This document shows, one piece after another, positions 1 through 7,481 of a stretch of 64,000 bases of DNA (its first letter is position 1; each line of letters starts with the position of its first letter). A program made the position numbers and the translations under genes. Below the pieces are notes generated by a model. The model had not been told where the DNA came from. It did not search any database and was given only the letters and a program-made list of their open reading frames with translations. Origin of the DNA: Pseudomonas sp. GM50 (GTDB lineage Bacteria > Pseudomonadota > Gammaproteobacteria > Pseudomonadales > Pseudomonadaceae); assembly GCF_000282375.1 (NCBI RefSeq), contig NZ_AKJK01000040.1, forward strand, positions 62,001 to 126,000. The letters are read 5' to 3'.

Positions 1-257
1 TAGGGCAGGGCGCGGCCACGGTCCTTGGTGATGACTTTGTTGCAGGCGCAGTAGTAGCAAATGTTCGCGCAGAACGGCACGTGCACATACAGCGACAGCG
101 GCCGCAGGGCCTTGCGGCTGTCGCGAAGGGCATGAAACAGGTCGAAGGTGCCGACCTGGCTGTCGAATTGCACGGCGGTCGGGTACGAGGTATAGCGCGG
201 TCCCGCCAGGTCATAACGGCGGATCAGATCTGTGTCCCAACGAATGGCGTCGAGCAT
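1..257 (-). CDS. hemN: Oxygen-independent coproporphyrinogen III oxidase, N-terminal part (cut by window edge)
   Basis: Radical-SAM enzyme that decarboxylates coproporphyrinogen III to protoporphyrinogen IX without oxygen, in the cytoplasm, for heme synthesis at low oxygen. Only the first 85 codons are present; the gene continues beyond base 1. The start reads MLDAIRWDTDLIRRYDLAGP, followed by the typical RYTSYPTA segment. The radical-SAM cluster motif CxxxCxxC is visible as Cys63, Cys67 and Cys70 in PFCANICYYCACNK. An exact Anr/FNR-type box lies about 65 bp upstream of the ATG. The gene sits downstream of the cbb3 assembly genes, as in other pseudomonads, linking heme supply with low-oxygen respiration. 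Confidence 0.95.
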   Translation of the reverse strand, partial: MLDAIRWDTDLIRRYDLAGPRYTSYPTAVQFDSQVGTFDLFHALRDSRKALRPLSLYVHVPFCANICYYCACNKVITKDRGRALP

Positions 258-321
258 GCGGGCATTCCCCCGGATAGGCTGGCAGTGTGGGCGAGTCTAG
301 GGAGAAGTGCGCAAAGGCATC

Positions 322-335
322 TTGATTTGCATCAA
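322..335 (-). promoter_or_regulatory. Anr/FNR box upstream of hemN
   Basis: The sequence TTGAT-TTGC-ATCAA is a perfect match to the FNR/Anr consensus TTGAT-N4-ATCAA. It lies 64 bp upstream of the hemN start codon, a usual position for an activator of that promoter. hemN is a known Anr target in Pseudomonas. Confidence 0.85.
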
Positions 336-361
336 CAGTGATTGGCGACAGCGATAGCTTT

Positions 362-495
362 TGTGGCGAGGGGGCTTGCCCCCGTTCGGCTGCGAAGCAG
401 TCGTAGAGTCGGGGGACACGGTCGTTCTAAAAAGGTGCGGTGCAGTGTTTTTGGGGTCGCTTCGCAACCCAACGGGGGCAAGCCCCCTCGCCACA
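362..495. repeat. REP doublet, family A
   Basis: Two inverted copies of a unit beginning TGTGGCGAGGGGGCTTGCCC and ending near GCTGCGAAGC. Left arm about 362-400, right arm about 457-495. It fills the space between hemN and the TauE-like gene. The same family recurs at 17865-17978 and as a single unit inside 56786-56884. Confidence 0.85.
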
Positions 496-498
496 GGT

Positions 499-1182
499 CT
501 AATGCCCCATCAGCCAATGCTGATGCGGCCCCGGCATGGTCCAGATGCCGAATACCATCACCAGCAAGCCACCGGTCATGCGTACGCTGCGTTTGCGCAA
601 CAACGCCGTGACTCGCTCGGCTGCCAGCCCTGTGGCGAGCAGCACCGGCCAGGTGCCTAAACCGAATGCCAGCATCAGCAATGCACTGTCCAGTGCATTA
701 CCCTGGCTCGCCGACCACAGCAACGTGCTGTAAACCAGCCCGCACGGTAGCCAGCCCCACAGTGCGCCGAGCAGCAGGGCGCGGGGCAGGTTCGACACTG
801 GCAACAGTTTGTTGGCCACCGGCTGGATATGCCGCCACAGGCCACGGCCGAGGCTTTCGATGCGGGTCAGGCCGCTCCACCAGCCGGCCAGGTACAGGCC
901 CATGGCGATCAGCAGAAGCCCGGCGAGGATGCGCATAAACATCGCCGCCGGGCTATTGGCCACGGCCCAGCCGGCCAGGCCGATCAGCAGGCCGGCAGCG
1001 GCGTAGCTGAGAATTCGCCCCAGGTTGTAAGCCAGCAACAATCGAAAGCGTCGGCTGCGTTGTTCCTTGGGGATCGCCAGGGTCAGCGCGCCCATCAATC
1101 CGCCGCACATGCCCAGGCAATGCCCGCCACCGAGCAGGCCGAGGATCAGCGCAGACACCAGCAGTGGCGCCAACTCAAGCAT
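499..1182 (-). CDS. Sulfite exporter TauE/SafE-type membrane protein of the cbb3 assembly cluster
   Basis: A 227-residue, highly hydrophobic inner-membrane protein of about six transmembrane segments. The N-terminal segment carries a Cys-containing motif, GHCLGMCGG (about residues 20-28), and a later segment contains GWLPCGLVYS, as in the UreH/TauE-like domain proteins related to the DsbD/CcdA fold. Its ATG overlaps the 3' end of ccoS by 8 bp, so it is translated with the ccoIS genes. Members in this position are thought to take part in copper or thiol handling for cbb3 oxidase maturation; that role is inferred from family and position. Confidence 0.8.
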   Translation of the reverse strand: MLELAPLLVSALILGLLGGGHCLGMCGGLMGALTLAIPKEQRSRRFRLLLAYNLGRILSYAAAGLLIGLAGWAVANSPAAMFMRILAGLLLIAMGLYLAGWWSGLTRIESLGRGLWRHIQPVANKLLPVSNLPRALLLGALWGWLPCGLVYSTLLWSASQGNALDSALLMLAFGLGTWPVLLATGLAAERVTALLRKRSVRMTGGLLVMVFGIWTMPGPHQHWLMGH

Positions 1183-1393
1183 GGGGCGGCGCCTTGTCGT
1201 CCGGTTTGGCCGGATGGCCGCTGGCCTCGTCGACCGCTGCCTTGTGGTTCGGGTCCTGATCGTCGAACAGGATGCTGTGGGCCGGGCCGTCGAGGTCGTC
1301 GTACTGGCCGCTGTCGACCGCCCAGAAGAAGATATAGATAGCGATGGCCACGATCAGCAGCGCGGCCGGGATCATCACGTAGAGAGCTGGCAT
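1175..1393 (-). CDS. ccoS: cbb3-type cytochrome oxidase assembly protein CcoS
   Basis: A small membrane protein of 72 residues needed for inserting redox cofactors (heme b and CuB) into cbb3 oxidase. One N-terminal transmembrane helix (about residues 4-24, YVMIPAALLIVAIAIYIFFW) is followed by the family signature FFWAVDSGQYDDLDGPAHSI. The C-terminal tail is polar and variable. It follows ccoI by 22 bp and overlaps the TauE-like gene by 8 bp, so it lies inside the ccoGHIS assembly block. Confidence 0.93.
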   Translation of the reverse strand: MPALYVMIPAALLIVAIAIYIFFWAVDSGQYDDLDGPAHSILFDDQDPNHKAAVDEASGHPAKPDDKAPPHA

Positions 1394-1415
1394 CTGGACT
1401 CCATGCCCGCGCGGC

Positions 1416-3866
1416 TCAGGCCGGCAGCGGGCGGGTTTCTGGCGTGGTGCTCGCAGGCTGCGAGCTCGGCATACGAGTCAGGCGCAGGGCATTGAGCACC
1501 ACGGTCAACGAACTGATCGACATGCCAACCGCCGCCCATACCGGAGTGATCCAGCCGAGGGCGGCGAACGGCAACATGAGGCCATTGTACAGCGCCGCCC
1601 ACAGCAAGTTCTCGATGATGACCCGACGGGTGCGACGGGCCAGGCTGAAGGCTTGCACCAGGGCGTCGAGGCGGTTCGACAGCAGCACCGCGTCGGCACT
1701 GGTTTTCGCCAGATCGGTGGCCGAACCCATCGCCACGCTGATGTCGGCGGCGGCCAGCACCGGCACATCGTTGACCCCGTCACCGAGCATCAACACCTTG
1801 CGGCCTTCCTTGTGCAGTTGTTGCAGCACCTGCAATTTATCGTCCGGACGCAAACCGCCACGGGCCTCGTCGATGCCCAATTCGGCAGCGACGCTGGCGA
1901 CCATCGGCGAGCTGTCGCCGGACAGCAGCAAGGTGCGCCAACCGCGAGCCTTGCAGGCCGCCAGCAGGGCGGACGCATCGCTGCGCAGCCGGTCGTCGAG
2001 CACGAACCACGCCAGCGGCCCTTGGCTGTCGCCGAGCAACAGCCATTGGCCGGGCTCACCGGGCATTACTGGCGTTTGAGTGCCGCTGAGTTCGCAGACA
2101 AACCCCGGTTGGCCAATGCGCAGGCGTTGGGCGCCGACCACCCCCTCCAGGCCCAGGCCCGGCGTGCTGTGGACTTCTTCGGCGGCCAGCGGTGCGCGAC
2201 CAAAAGCCCGGGCAATCGGGTGCTCGGAGCGGTTTTCCAGGGCGGCGGCGAGGCTCAGGCATTGATCGCTGGTCAGAGCCCCAAGAGGCCGGATCGAACG
2301 CAAGACCAGGCGACCTTCAGTGAGGGTGCCGGTCTTGTCGAAAATCACCGTGTCGATCTGGTTCAGGCCTTCCAGCACATGGCCGCGGGTCAACAAAAGA
2401 CCGAGCTTGTGCAGCGTGCCGGTGGCGGCGGTCAGGGCGGTTGGCGTGGCCAGCGACAAGGCGCACGGGCACGTGGCAACCAGCATCGCCAGGACGATCC
2501 AGAACGCTCGCGAAGAATCCAGTTCCCACCACAGCAGGCCAATGGCAGCCACCGCGATGAGCGACAACAGCAAAAACCATTGGGCGGCGCGGTCGGCGAT
2601 TTCCGCCAGTCGTGGCTTTTCGGCCTGGGCGCGATCCAGCAGGCGGACGATGGCCGACAGTCGTGTGTCCTGGCCCAGCGCCAGGACTTCCACGGTCAGC
2701 GCACCTTCAACGTTCAAGGTGCCGGCGGTGACGGCATCGCCCGGGGTCCGTGGTTGTGGCAGGTATTCGCCGGTCAGCAGGGATTCGTCGATGCTCGACT
2801 GACCATCAAGGATTTTGCCATCGGCCGGCAGGATCGCACCGGGATGCACCAGCACCTGATCGCCTACGCGTAACTCGCTGAGCAGAATCCGTTCGCTCTG
2901 GCCGTCGGCGCTCAGCCGCAGGCAGGAGGCGGGCAACAGATTGACCAGCTGAGCGGTCGCGGCGGCGGTGCGCTCCCGGGCACGACGTTCCAGATAACGC
3001 CCGGCCAGCAGGAACAGCGCGAACATCCCCACCGCATCGAAATACAGTTCGCCAACCCCGGTGATCGAGGTCCAGATCCCGGCGATATAGGCACTGCCGA
3101 TCGCCAGCGACACCGAGACGTCCATGGTCAGGTGACGGGTGCGCAGATCGCGCATCGCCCCTTTGAAAAACGGCGCGCAGCTGTAAAACACGATCGGCGT
3201 GGTCAGAAACAGCGCGACCCAGCGCAGGATGGTGTGCAGCTCGGGGCTGAGGTCAATGTTGAATTCCGGCCAGGTGGCCATCGTTGCCATCATCGCCTGG
3301 AACCACAGCAGCCCGGCGACACCGAGTTGACGCAGCGCCAGACGGTTTTCGCTGGCCAGTTGTTCACTGGCGCGGTCGGCCTGATAGGGGTGGGCGGCGT
3401 AACCGATGTGGCGCAATTCGCTGAGCACCTGGCTCAGTGGTAATTGCGCGTCGGCCCAGCGCACATGCAGGCGATGGTTGGACAGGTTCAGGCGTGCTTC
3501 GGCCACCGCTGGCAAGGCGCGCAGGTGTTTCTCGATCAGCCAGCCGCAGGCGGCGCAACTGATGCCTTCCATCAGCAGGGTGGTTTCGGCGAGTTCGCCT
3601 TCGTGGCGGACAAAGGGTTGCTGCACGTCGGCGCGGTCGTAGAGCGCCAGCTCATCCACCAACTGTACCGGCAAAGCTTCGGGGTTGGCCGAGGCTTCGC
3701 TGCGATGCTGGTAATAGCTTTCCAGCCCGCCGGCCACGATGGCCTCGGCCACTGCCTGGCAACCCGGGCAGCAGAACTCTCGGGTATCCCCGAGGACGGC
3801 GGCCGTGAAGCGGCTACCGGCCGGGACGGGCAGGGCGCAGTGGTAGCAGGGGGTTGGAGTACTCAT
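1416..3866 (-). CDS. ccoI: Copper-translocating P1B-type ATPase for cbb3 oxidase assembly
   Basis: An 816-residue inner-membrane copper pump, ccoI/FixI/CopA2 type, that exports Cu(I) for the binuclear centre of cbb3 oxidase. Visible in order: an N-terminal cysteine pair in CYHC (7-10) and FCCPGC (32-36), an HMA metal-binding domain with CAAC at 104-107, several transmembrane helices, TGE in the actuator domain (365-367), the copper motif CPC at 466-468, the phosphorylation site DKTGT starting at Asp510, an HP motif in SEHPIARA, and the hinge GDGVNDVP. Length and motif order are normal for the family. It sits between ccoH and ccoS; a REP pair separates it from ccoH. Confidence 0.95.
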   Translation of the reverse strand: MSTPTPCYHCALPVPAGSRFTAAVLGDTREFCCPGCQAVAEAIVAGGLESYYQHRSEASANPEALPVQLVDELALYDRADVQQPFVRHEGELAETTLLMEGISCAACGWLIEKHLRALPAVAEARLNLSNHRLHVRWADAQLPLSQVLSELRHIGYAAHPYQADRASEQLASENRLALRQLGVAGLLWFQAMMATMATWPEFNIDLSPELHTILRWVALFLTTPIVFYSCAPFFKGAMRDLRTRHLTMDVSVSLAIGSAYIAGIWTSITGVGELYFDAVGMFALFLLAGRYLERRARERTAAATAQLVNLLPASCLRLSADGQSERILLSELRVGDQVLVHPGAILPADGKILDGQSSIDESLLTGEYLPQPRTPGDAVTAGTLNVEGALTVEVLALGQDTRLSAIVRLLDRAQAEKPRLAEIADRAAQWFLLLSLIAVAAIGLLWWELDSSRAFWIVLAMLVATCPCALSLATPTALTAATGTLHKLGLLLTRGHVLEGLNQIDTVIFDKTGTLTEGRLVLRSIRPLGALTSDQCLSLAAALENRSEHPIARAFGRAPLAAEEVHSTPGLGLEGVVGAQRLRIGQPGFVCELSGTQTPVMPGEPGQWLLLGDSQGPLAWFVLDDRLRSDASALLAACKARGWRTLLLSGDSSPMVASVAAELGIDEARGGLRPDDKLQVLQQLHKEGRKVLMLGDGVNDVPVLAAADISVAMGSATDLAKTSADAVLLSNRLDALVQAFSLARRTRRVIIENLLWAALYNGLMLPFAALGWITPVWAAVGMSISSLTVVLNALRLTRMPSSQPASTTPETRPLPA

Positions 3867-3897
3867 GAGCTGGAATCTATATCGTCCGGGAGGGCCT

Positions 3898-3992
3898 CAT
3901 CGCGAGCAGGCTCGCTCCCACATTTGATCGATGTCGTGCACAAGATTCATGTGCGCCGCAGATCCACTGTGGGAGCGAGCCTGCTCGCGATG
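3898..3992. repeat. REP doublet, family B
   Basis: Inverted arms of about 25 bp (3898-3922 and 3968-3992) with the core GTGGGAGCGAGCCTGCTCGC. It occupies most of the ccoH-ccoI intergenic space, inside what is otherwise a same-strand gene block. Confidence 0.88.
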
Positions 3993-4008
3993 CGCGAAGC
4001 GCAGGTTT

Positions 4009-4548
4009 TTATTTTTTCAGGTCTTCCGCGCCTTGCAGCGGCTCATCGCCCAGCAGCAGATCCTTGGCATGGCTGACCTGTTCTTCTTCGAACATGCGCC
4101 AGATCTTGTCATCCTGCACGCCCAGCAATTCGACAAAGCGACGACCTTCGATCTTGTCGCTCAACTGGCCGATGTAGCGGCCCTGTTCGGTTTCGCTGCG
4201 GGCCAGGGTGATCTTGCGATCCTTCTCTGGTTGGGTTGGCGAAATCAGGTTCAGCTCAAGGGTTGCAGGCGTGCTGTTGCCGCTCAGGCGCAGGTCGACT
4301 TCGCCGGTCACGTCATCCAGATGCACACTGGCTCGCAGTTGCAGGGTCTGGGCCAGCAGTTCGCGGTCCAGTGAACGGTTGATGCCCTTGCCAGCCTCGT
4401 AATAGTTGTCGTTGACCAGGTTGTCGGGGTTGTTCACCGCGATGGTCACCATCGACAGGGTCAAGGTCACCGAACAAGCCAGGATGGCGATGATGATCCA
4501 CGGCCAAAGGTGCTTGTACCAGGGACTTGCGGCAGTTGCTGCGGGCAT
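4009..4548 (-). CDS. ccoH: FixH/CcoH family cbb3 oxidase assembly protein
   Basis: A 179-residue membrane-anchored protein with one N-terminal transmembrane helix (WPWIIIAILACSVTLTLSMV, about 15-35) and a periplasmic beta-rich domain. The segment NNPDNLVNDNYYEAGKGIN is the FixH signature. FixH/CcoH helps mature or stabilise cbb3 oxidase with the CcoI copper pump. The ATG at 4548 is chosen because a GAGAAG ribosome-binding site lies 7 bases upstream; an in-frame TTG five codons earlier would overlap that site. It follows ccoG by 11 bp, consistent with co-transcription. Confidence 0.93.
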   Translation of the reverse strand: MPAATAASPWYKHLWPWIIIAILACSVTLTLSMVTIAVNNPDNLVNDNYYEAGKGINRSLDRELLAQTLQLRASVHLDDVTGEVDLRLSGNSTPATLELNLISPTQPEKDRKITLARSETEQGRYIGQLSDKIEGRRFVELLGVQDDKIWRMFEEEQVSHAKDLLLGDEPLQGAEDLKK

Positions 4549-4559
4549 GATCACTTCTC

Positions 4560-5978
4560 TCAACGAATTTGTGGGCCGATGAATCGGCTCTTGGCTTCAA
4601 CGTGGACGTTGGCGTCATCGGCATCCTTGAGGATGAATTTCACCTCGTTGGTGCTCGACGGCAGTTGTTCCGGTGCGCTGGACAGTTCGACCGGCTGACT
4701 GAAAATTTCCCCGGCGGCGACTTTGATCTCGCGCTTGCCTTGCAACTTGAGGTCCGGCAGGCCGGTGGCTTCCAGCAAGTACGTGTGGTCGCGCTGGTCC
4801 TTGTTCATGATCTTCAGGCTGTAGACGTTTTCGATCCGGCCTTCGGCGTTCTCGCGGTACAGCACGCGGTCTTTGCTGACATCGAAACCGACCAGCGAAC
4901 GCATGAAGAACGCGGTCATCAGCAACGCGATCATCGCCAGCAGTACCGTGGCATAGCCGATCAGGCGCGGACGCAGTTTATGGGTTTTTTGCCCCGACAG
5001 GTTGTGCTCGGTGGTGTAGCTGATCAGGCCGCGCGGGTAATCCATCTTGTCCATGATGCTGTCGCAGGCGTCGATGCATGCCGCGCAGCCGATGCATTCG
5101 ACTTGCAGGCCGTCGCGAATGTCGATCCCGGTGGGGCAGACCTGGACGCACATGGTGCAGTCGATGCAATCGCCCAGGCCCTGAGCCTTGTAGTCGATGC
5201 CTTTCTTGCGCGGGCCACGGCTTTCGCCACGGCGCGGGTCGTAGGAGACGATCAGCGTGTCCTTGTCGAACATCACGCTCTGGAAGCGTGCGTAAGGGCA
5301 CATGTAAATGCACACCTGCTCACGCAACCAGCCGGCGTTGCCGTAAGTGGCGAGGGTGAAGAAACCGACCCAGAAATACGACCAGCCATCGGCCTGGCCC
5401 GTGAAGAAATCGAGCACCAGTTCGCGAATCGGCGAGAAGTAACCGACGAAGGTCATGCCGGTCACGAAACCGATCAGCAGCCACATCGTGTGCTTGCTGA
5501 ATTTGCGCAGGAACTTGTTGGCGCTCATCGACGCCTTGTCGAGCTTGATGCGTTGGTTGCGGTCGCCTTCGGTGACTTTTTCGCACCACATGAAGATCCA
5601 GGTCCAGACGCTTTGCGGGCAGGTGTAGCCGCACCAGATCCGACCGGCATACACGGTGATGAAGAACAGTCCAAAGGCACTGACGATCAAAATGCCCGAG
5701 AGCAGGATGAAATCCTGAGGCCAGAAGGTCGCGCCAAAAATGAAGAATTTACGCTCCGGCAGGTTCCACCAGACGGCCTGATGACCGCCCCAGTTCAGCC
5801 ATACCGTGCCGAAATACAGCAGAAACAGTCCGGCACCGCCGATCATCCGCAGGTTGCGAAACAGGCCGGTGAAGGCTCGGGTGTAGATCTTTTCTCGAGA
5901 GGCATAGAGGTCGACGCTGTTGTTCGCGTTCTTGGCAGGCGGAGTAACGTCGTGTACCGGAATCTGATTGCTCATCAT
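4560..5978 (-). CDS. ccoG: Cytochrome c oxidase accessory protein CcoG (RdxA/FixG), polyferredoxin
   Basis: A 472-residue membrane iron-sulfur protein, implicated in reducing copper during cbb3 assembly. Transmembrane segments occur near 40-60, 88-112 and 160-215, with cysteine motifs WCGYTCPQSVW and VCIYMCPYARF between them. A two-cluster 4Fe-4S ferredoxin domain follows: CIDCTMCVQVCP and CIGCAACIDACD (about 255-305). A last helix precedes a C-terminal Ig-like periplasmic domain. It is the first gene of the ccoGHIS block. Two adjacent ATGs (5978, 5975) are possible starts. Confidence 0.95.
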   Translation of the reverse strand: MMSNQIPVHDVTPPAKNANNSVDLYASREKIYTRAFTGLFRNLRMIGGAGLFLLYFGTVWLNWGGHQAVWWNLPERKFFIFGATFWPQDFILLSGILIVSAFGLFFITVYAGRIWCGYTCPQSVWTWIFMWCEKVTEGDRNQRIKLDKASMSANKFLRKFSKHTMWLLIGFVTGMTFVGYFSPIRELVLDFFTGQADGWSYFWVGFFTLATYGNAGWLREQVCIYMCPYARFQSVMFDKDTLIVSYDPRRGESRGPRKKGIDYKAQGLGDCIDCTMCVQVCPTGIDIRDGLQVECIGCAACIDACDSIMDKMDYPRGLISYTTEHNLSGQKTHKLRPRLIGYATVLLAMIALLMTAFFMRSLVGFDVSKDRVLYRENAEGRIENVYSLKIMNKDQRDHTYLLEATGLPDLKLQGKREIKVAAGEIFSQPVELSSAPEQLPSSTNEVKFILKDADDANVHVEAKSRFIGPQIR

Positions 5979-6180
5979 TGCATCCCACGGCAGTGGAAAA
6001 ATGCCCCGGTCAGTACGTGCCGACCGCGGTCAAAAAGAGGTGTTGCAGTGGCGCAATGATACGCCTGTAGCTCTAGCGCAAGGGTGCGACCTTTGGTCGC
6101 GTTGGGGGAAATCAATTGATGGTGTAATGACTTGAATCAATTGACTTGTGAATTATGGACGGTTTTGCAGGGCGGCGAAC

Positions 6181-6591
6181 TCATTCGTCCCACGGATTGA
6201 CCAGTGCAACACCGCTGGATTGAAAATCGCTGATGTTTCGGGTGACCACCGTAAGGCCATGAACCAATGCAGTCGCCGCGATCAGGGCGTCGCTTTCATT
6301 GGCAAGATCCGGAACATGCAAGCTGGCACAGCGTAGTGCCACGGCGGCATCGACCGGCAAGATTCTGGCATCGAAGGCCGGTATAACGTGGCGCTTCAGC
6401 CAGGTGCGCAATACCTTCCCCTGAACAGGATCACGACGCTCCATTCGAAGAACCCCTGTCTCCAGTTCCTTCAAGGTAATGGCCGAAATAAACAGGCGTG
6501 GCGCGATGACACTTTTGGCCCATGCGACGACATTCGCATCAGCCTGGGGTTTGCGCAGTTCAGAAATCACGTTGGTGTCGAGTAAGAACAT
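6181..6591 (-). CDS. PIN-domain toxin of VapC/FitB type
   Basis: A 136-residue PIN-domain protein, probably a Mg-dependent ribonuclease toxin. Acidic catalytic residues are in place: Asp5 in MFLLDTNVISELRKP, a middle Glu in TLKELETGV, and a C-terminal cluster in NESDALIAATAL followed by TRNISDF. Length is normal for VapC. Its start overlaps the stop of the antitoxin gene by one base, the usual tight coupling of a toxin-antitoxin operon. The pair lies between ccoG and the structural cco genes. The RNA target cannot be told from sequence. Confidence 0.9.
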   Translation of the reverse strand: MFLLDTNVISELRKPQADANVVAWAKSVIAPRLFISAITLKELETGVLRMERRDPVQGKVLRTWLKRHVIPAFDARILPVDAAVALRCASLHVPDLANESDALIAATALVHGLTVVTRNISDFQSSGVALVNPWDE

Positions 6592-6848
6592 CAGGACAGA
6601 TCCACGGGTCGATGAATGATCACGGTACGCTCGGTTTCGAATTCGATGTCTGCCGCTTCTGGCATCACCAACAGGTCGACGATGTTTGCGTTTATGCCAG
6701 TCAATTTTTGGTACTCCTCAATGCTTAGCAGTACGTGTGCAGGCTTGCCACGGTCGGTGATGATAACCGGCCCATTACGCGTGGCTTTTTTGGCACTACT
6801 TGTGTCCTGGTTGAATTCACGGCTGGAAATGGTAGTGATGGCCATCAT
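6591..6848 (-). CDS. Phd/YefM-family antitoxin
   Basis: An 85-residue antitoxin upstream of the PIN toxin. The N-terminal half, ITTISSREFNQDTSSAKKAT followed by GPVIITDRGKPAHVLLSIEEYQKL, is a clear Phd/YefM DNA-binding fold; the C-terminal half would bind and neutralise the toxin. AGGAG lies 8 bases before the first ATG (6848); a second ATG follows at once. A 16-bp near-palindrome 25 bp upstream is a likely operator for autoregulation. Phd-type antitoxins more often pair with Doc or YoeB, but Phd-PIN pairs are well known. Confidence 0.9.
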   Translation of the reverse strand: MMAITTISSREFNQDTSSAKKATRNGPVIITDRGKPAHVLLSIEEYQKLTGINANIVDLLVMPEAADIEFETERTVIIHRPVDLS

Positions 6849-6872
6849 GCGTGGGCTCCTGAAAATGCCGAT

Positions 6873-6888
6873 GTAGAAACGTTACTAC
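6873..6888 (-). promoter_or_regulatory. Candidate operator of the toxin-antitoxin operon
   Basis: GTAGAAACGTTACTAC is a 16-bp inverted repeat with 14 of 16 positions symmetric and a perfect AACGTT centre. It lies 25-40 bp upstream of the antitoxin ATG. Toxin-antitoxin complexes of this class usually repress their own promoter through such a palindrome. Assignment is by position and symmetry only. Confidence 0.5.
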
Positions 6889-6990
6889 CAAGCTCGTGAT
6901 CCAGCAAGTTGAAATTATTGTGCTCAACCCAGCCTTGCCTGATCACCCGCTTCGGAGATCGCGACCTTTAACCCCGCCGGCTCGAATGCA

Positions 6991-7021
6991 AACGGCCCCT
7001 CTCAGATGAGAGGCCGTTTTT
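6991..7021. terminator. Hairpin with T-run downstream of the small acidic protein gene
   Basis: Stem AACGGC/GCCGTT continued by CTCTCA/TGAGAG, with two bulged C. The long T-run lies on the plus-strand side (GCCGTTTTT); on the minus strand the tail is only GTTTGC. It sits 38 bp past the minus-strand gene at 7059-7307, so it may end that transcript weakly, or a plus-strand transcript from 6849-6990 for which I see no gene. Confidence 0.6.
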
Positions 7022-7058
7022 GTAGCGTCAGTAAATGTTTGATGGGCTGTGCCGGGAA

Positions 7059-7307
7059 TCAGGGCAGCCTGCCGCCTCCCAGGCTATCCAGTCCACTGCC
7101 GGTATCACGTTTTCTATCCACGCCATCTGCGTCTTCCAGGTCAGTTATGTCGGCGAAAGACCTGATTCGGGTATTTTGCGCGCCTGGACCTGTCGCTGAA
7201 TCTTCAGGTTTAACGTCTGCAGCGTCCTGAAGCGCTGGTTCAATGTCGTCATGCAGGCTGGGGGAGGGCTGATGAAGTGGCATGCTGTTGTCGTCATTCT
7301 TTGACAT
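7059..7307 (-). CDS. Small acidic protein, not recognised
   Basis: An 82-residue open frame starting MSKNDDNSMPLHQPSPSLHD, rich in Asp, Glu, Ser and Pro, with no membrane segment, no cysteine and low predicted order; it ends DSLGGGRLP. The ATG at 7307 has a good GGAAGA ribosome-binding site 6 bases upstream. It lies alone between the toxin-antitoxin operon and the cco terminator, transcribed in the same direction as both. I do not recognise a family. The clean start signal and flanking terminators favour a real gene. Confidence 0.55.
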   Translation of the reverse strand: MSKNDDNSMPLHQPSPSLHDDIEPALQDAADVKPEDSATGPGAQNTRIRSFADITDLEDADGVDRKRDTGSGLDSLGGGRLP

Positions 7308-7420
7308 GTGGTTCTTCCATGAAAGTTGGCCCTGACGTTGGTCGTCAGGGAGGGAATGAACGCTACAGGGCACTGAAATTCGAGTCTATTAAGCATTTGT
7401 CTCAAGTTATGAGCACATTG

Positions 7421-7472
7421 CTGATACAAAAAAGCCCCGCCAATTTTCATTGGCGGGGCTTTTTTGTATCAG
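7421..7472. terminator. Bidirectional terminator after ccoP copy 1 (perfect 23-bp inverted repeat)
   Basis: A perfect inverted repeat: two 23-base arms beginning CTGATACAAAAAAGCCCCGC around the loop TTTTCA. The GC core with A/T runs on both sides makes an efficient rho-independent terminator in either direction. It lies 10 bp after the ccoP stop codon and closes the copy-1 cco operon. Confidence 0.92.
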
Positions 7473-7481
7473 GCGTTTGCC

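Noticed and set aside
6111..6145. ATCAATTGAT and TTGAATCAATTGAC upstream of ccoG, resembling Anr/FNR boxes
   Set aside because: Spacing and half-site orientation do not fit TTGAT-N4-ATCAA; the halves are too close or in the wrong sense.
6940..7000. Stretch with GGCTCGAATGC resembling the T-loop of a tRNA
   Set aside because: No matching T-stem, anticodon arm or acceptor stem could be paired.
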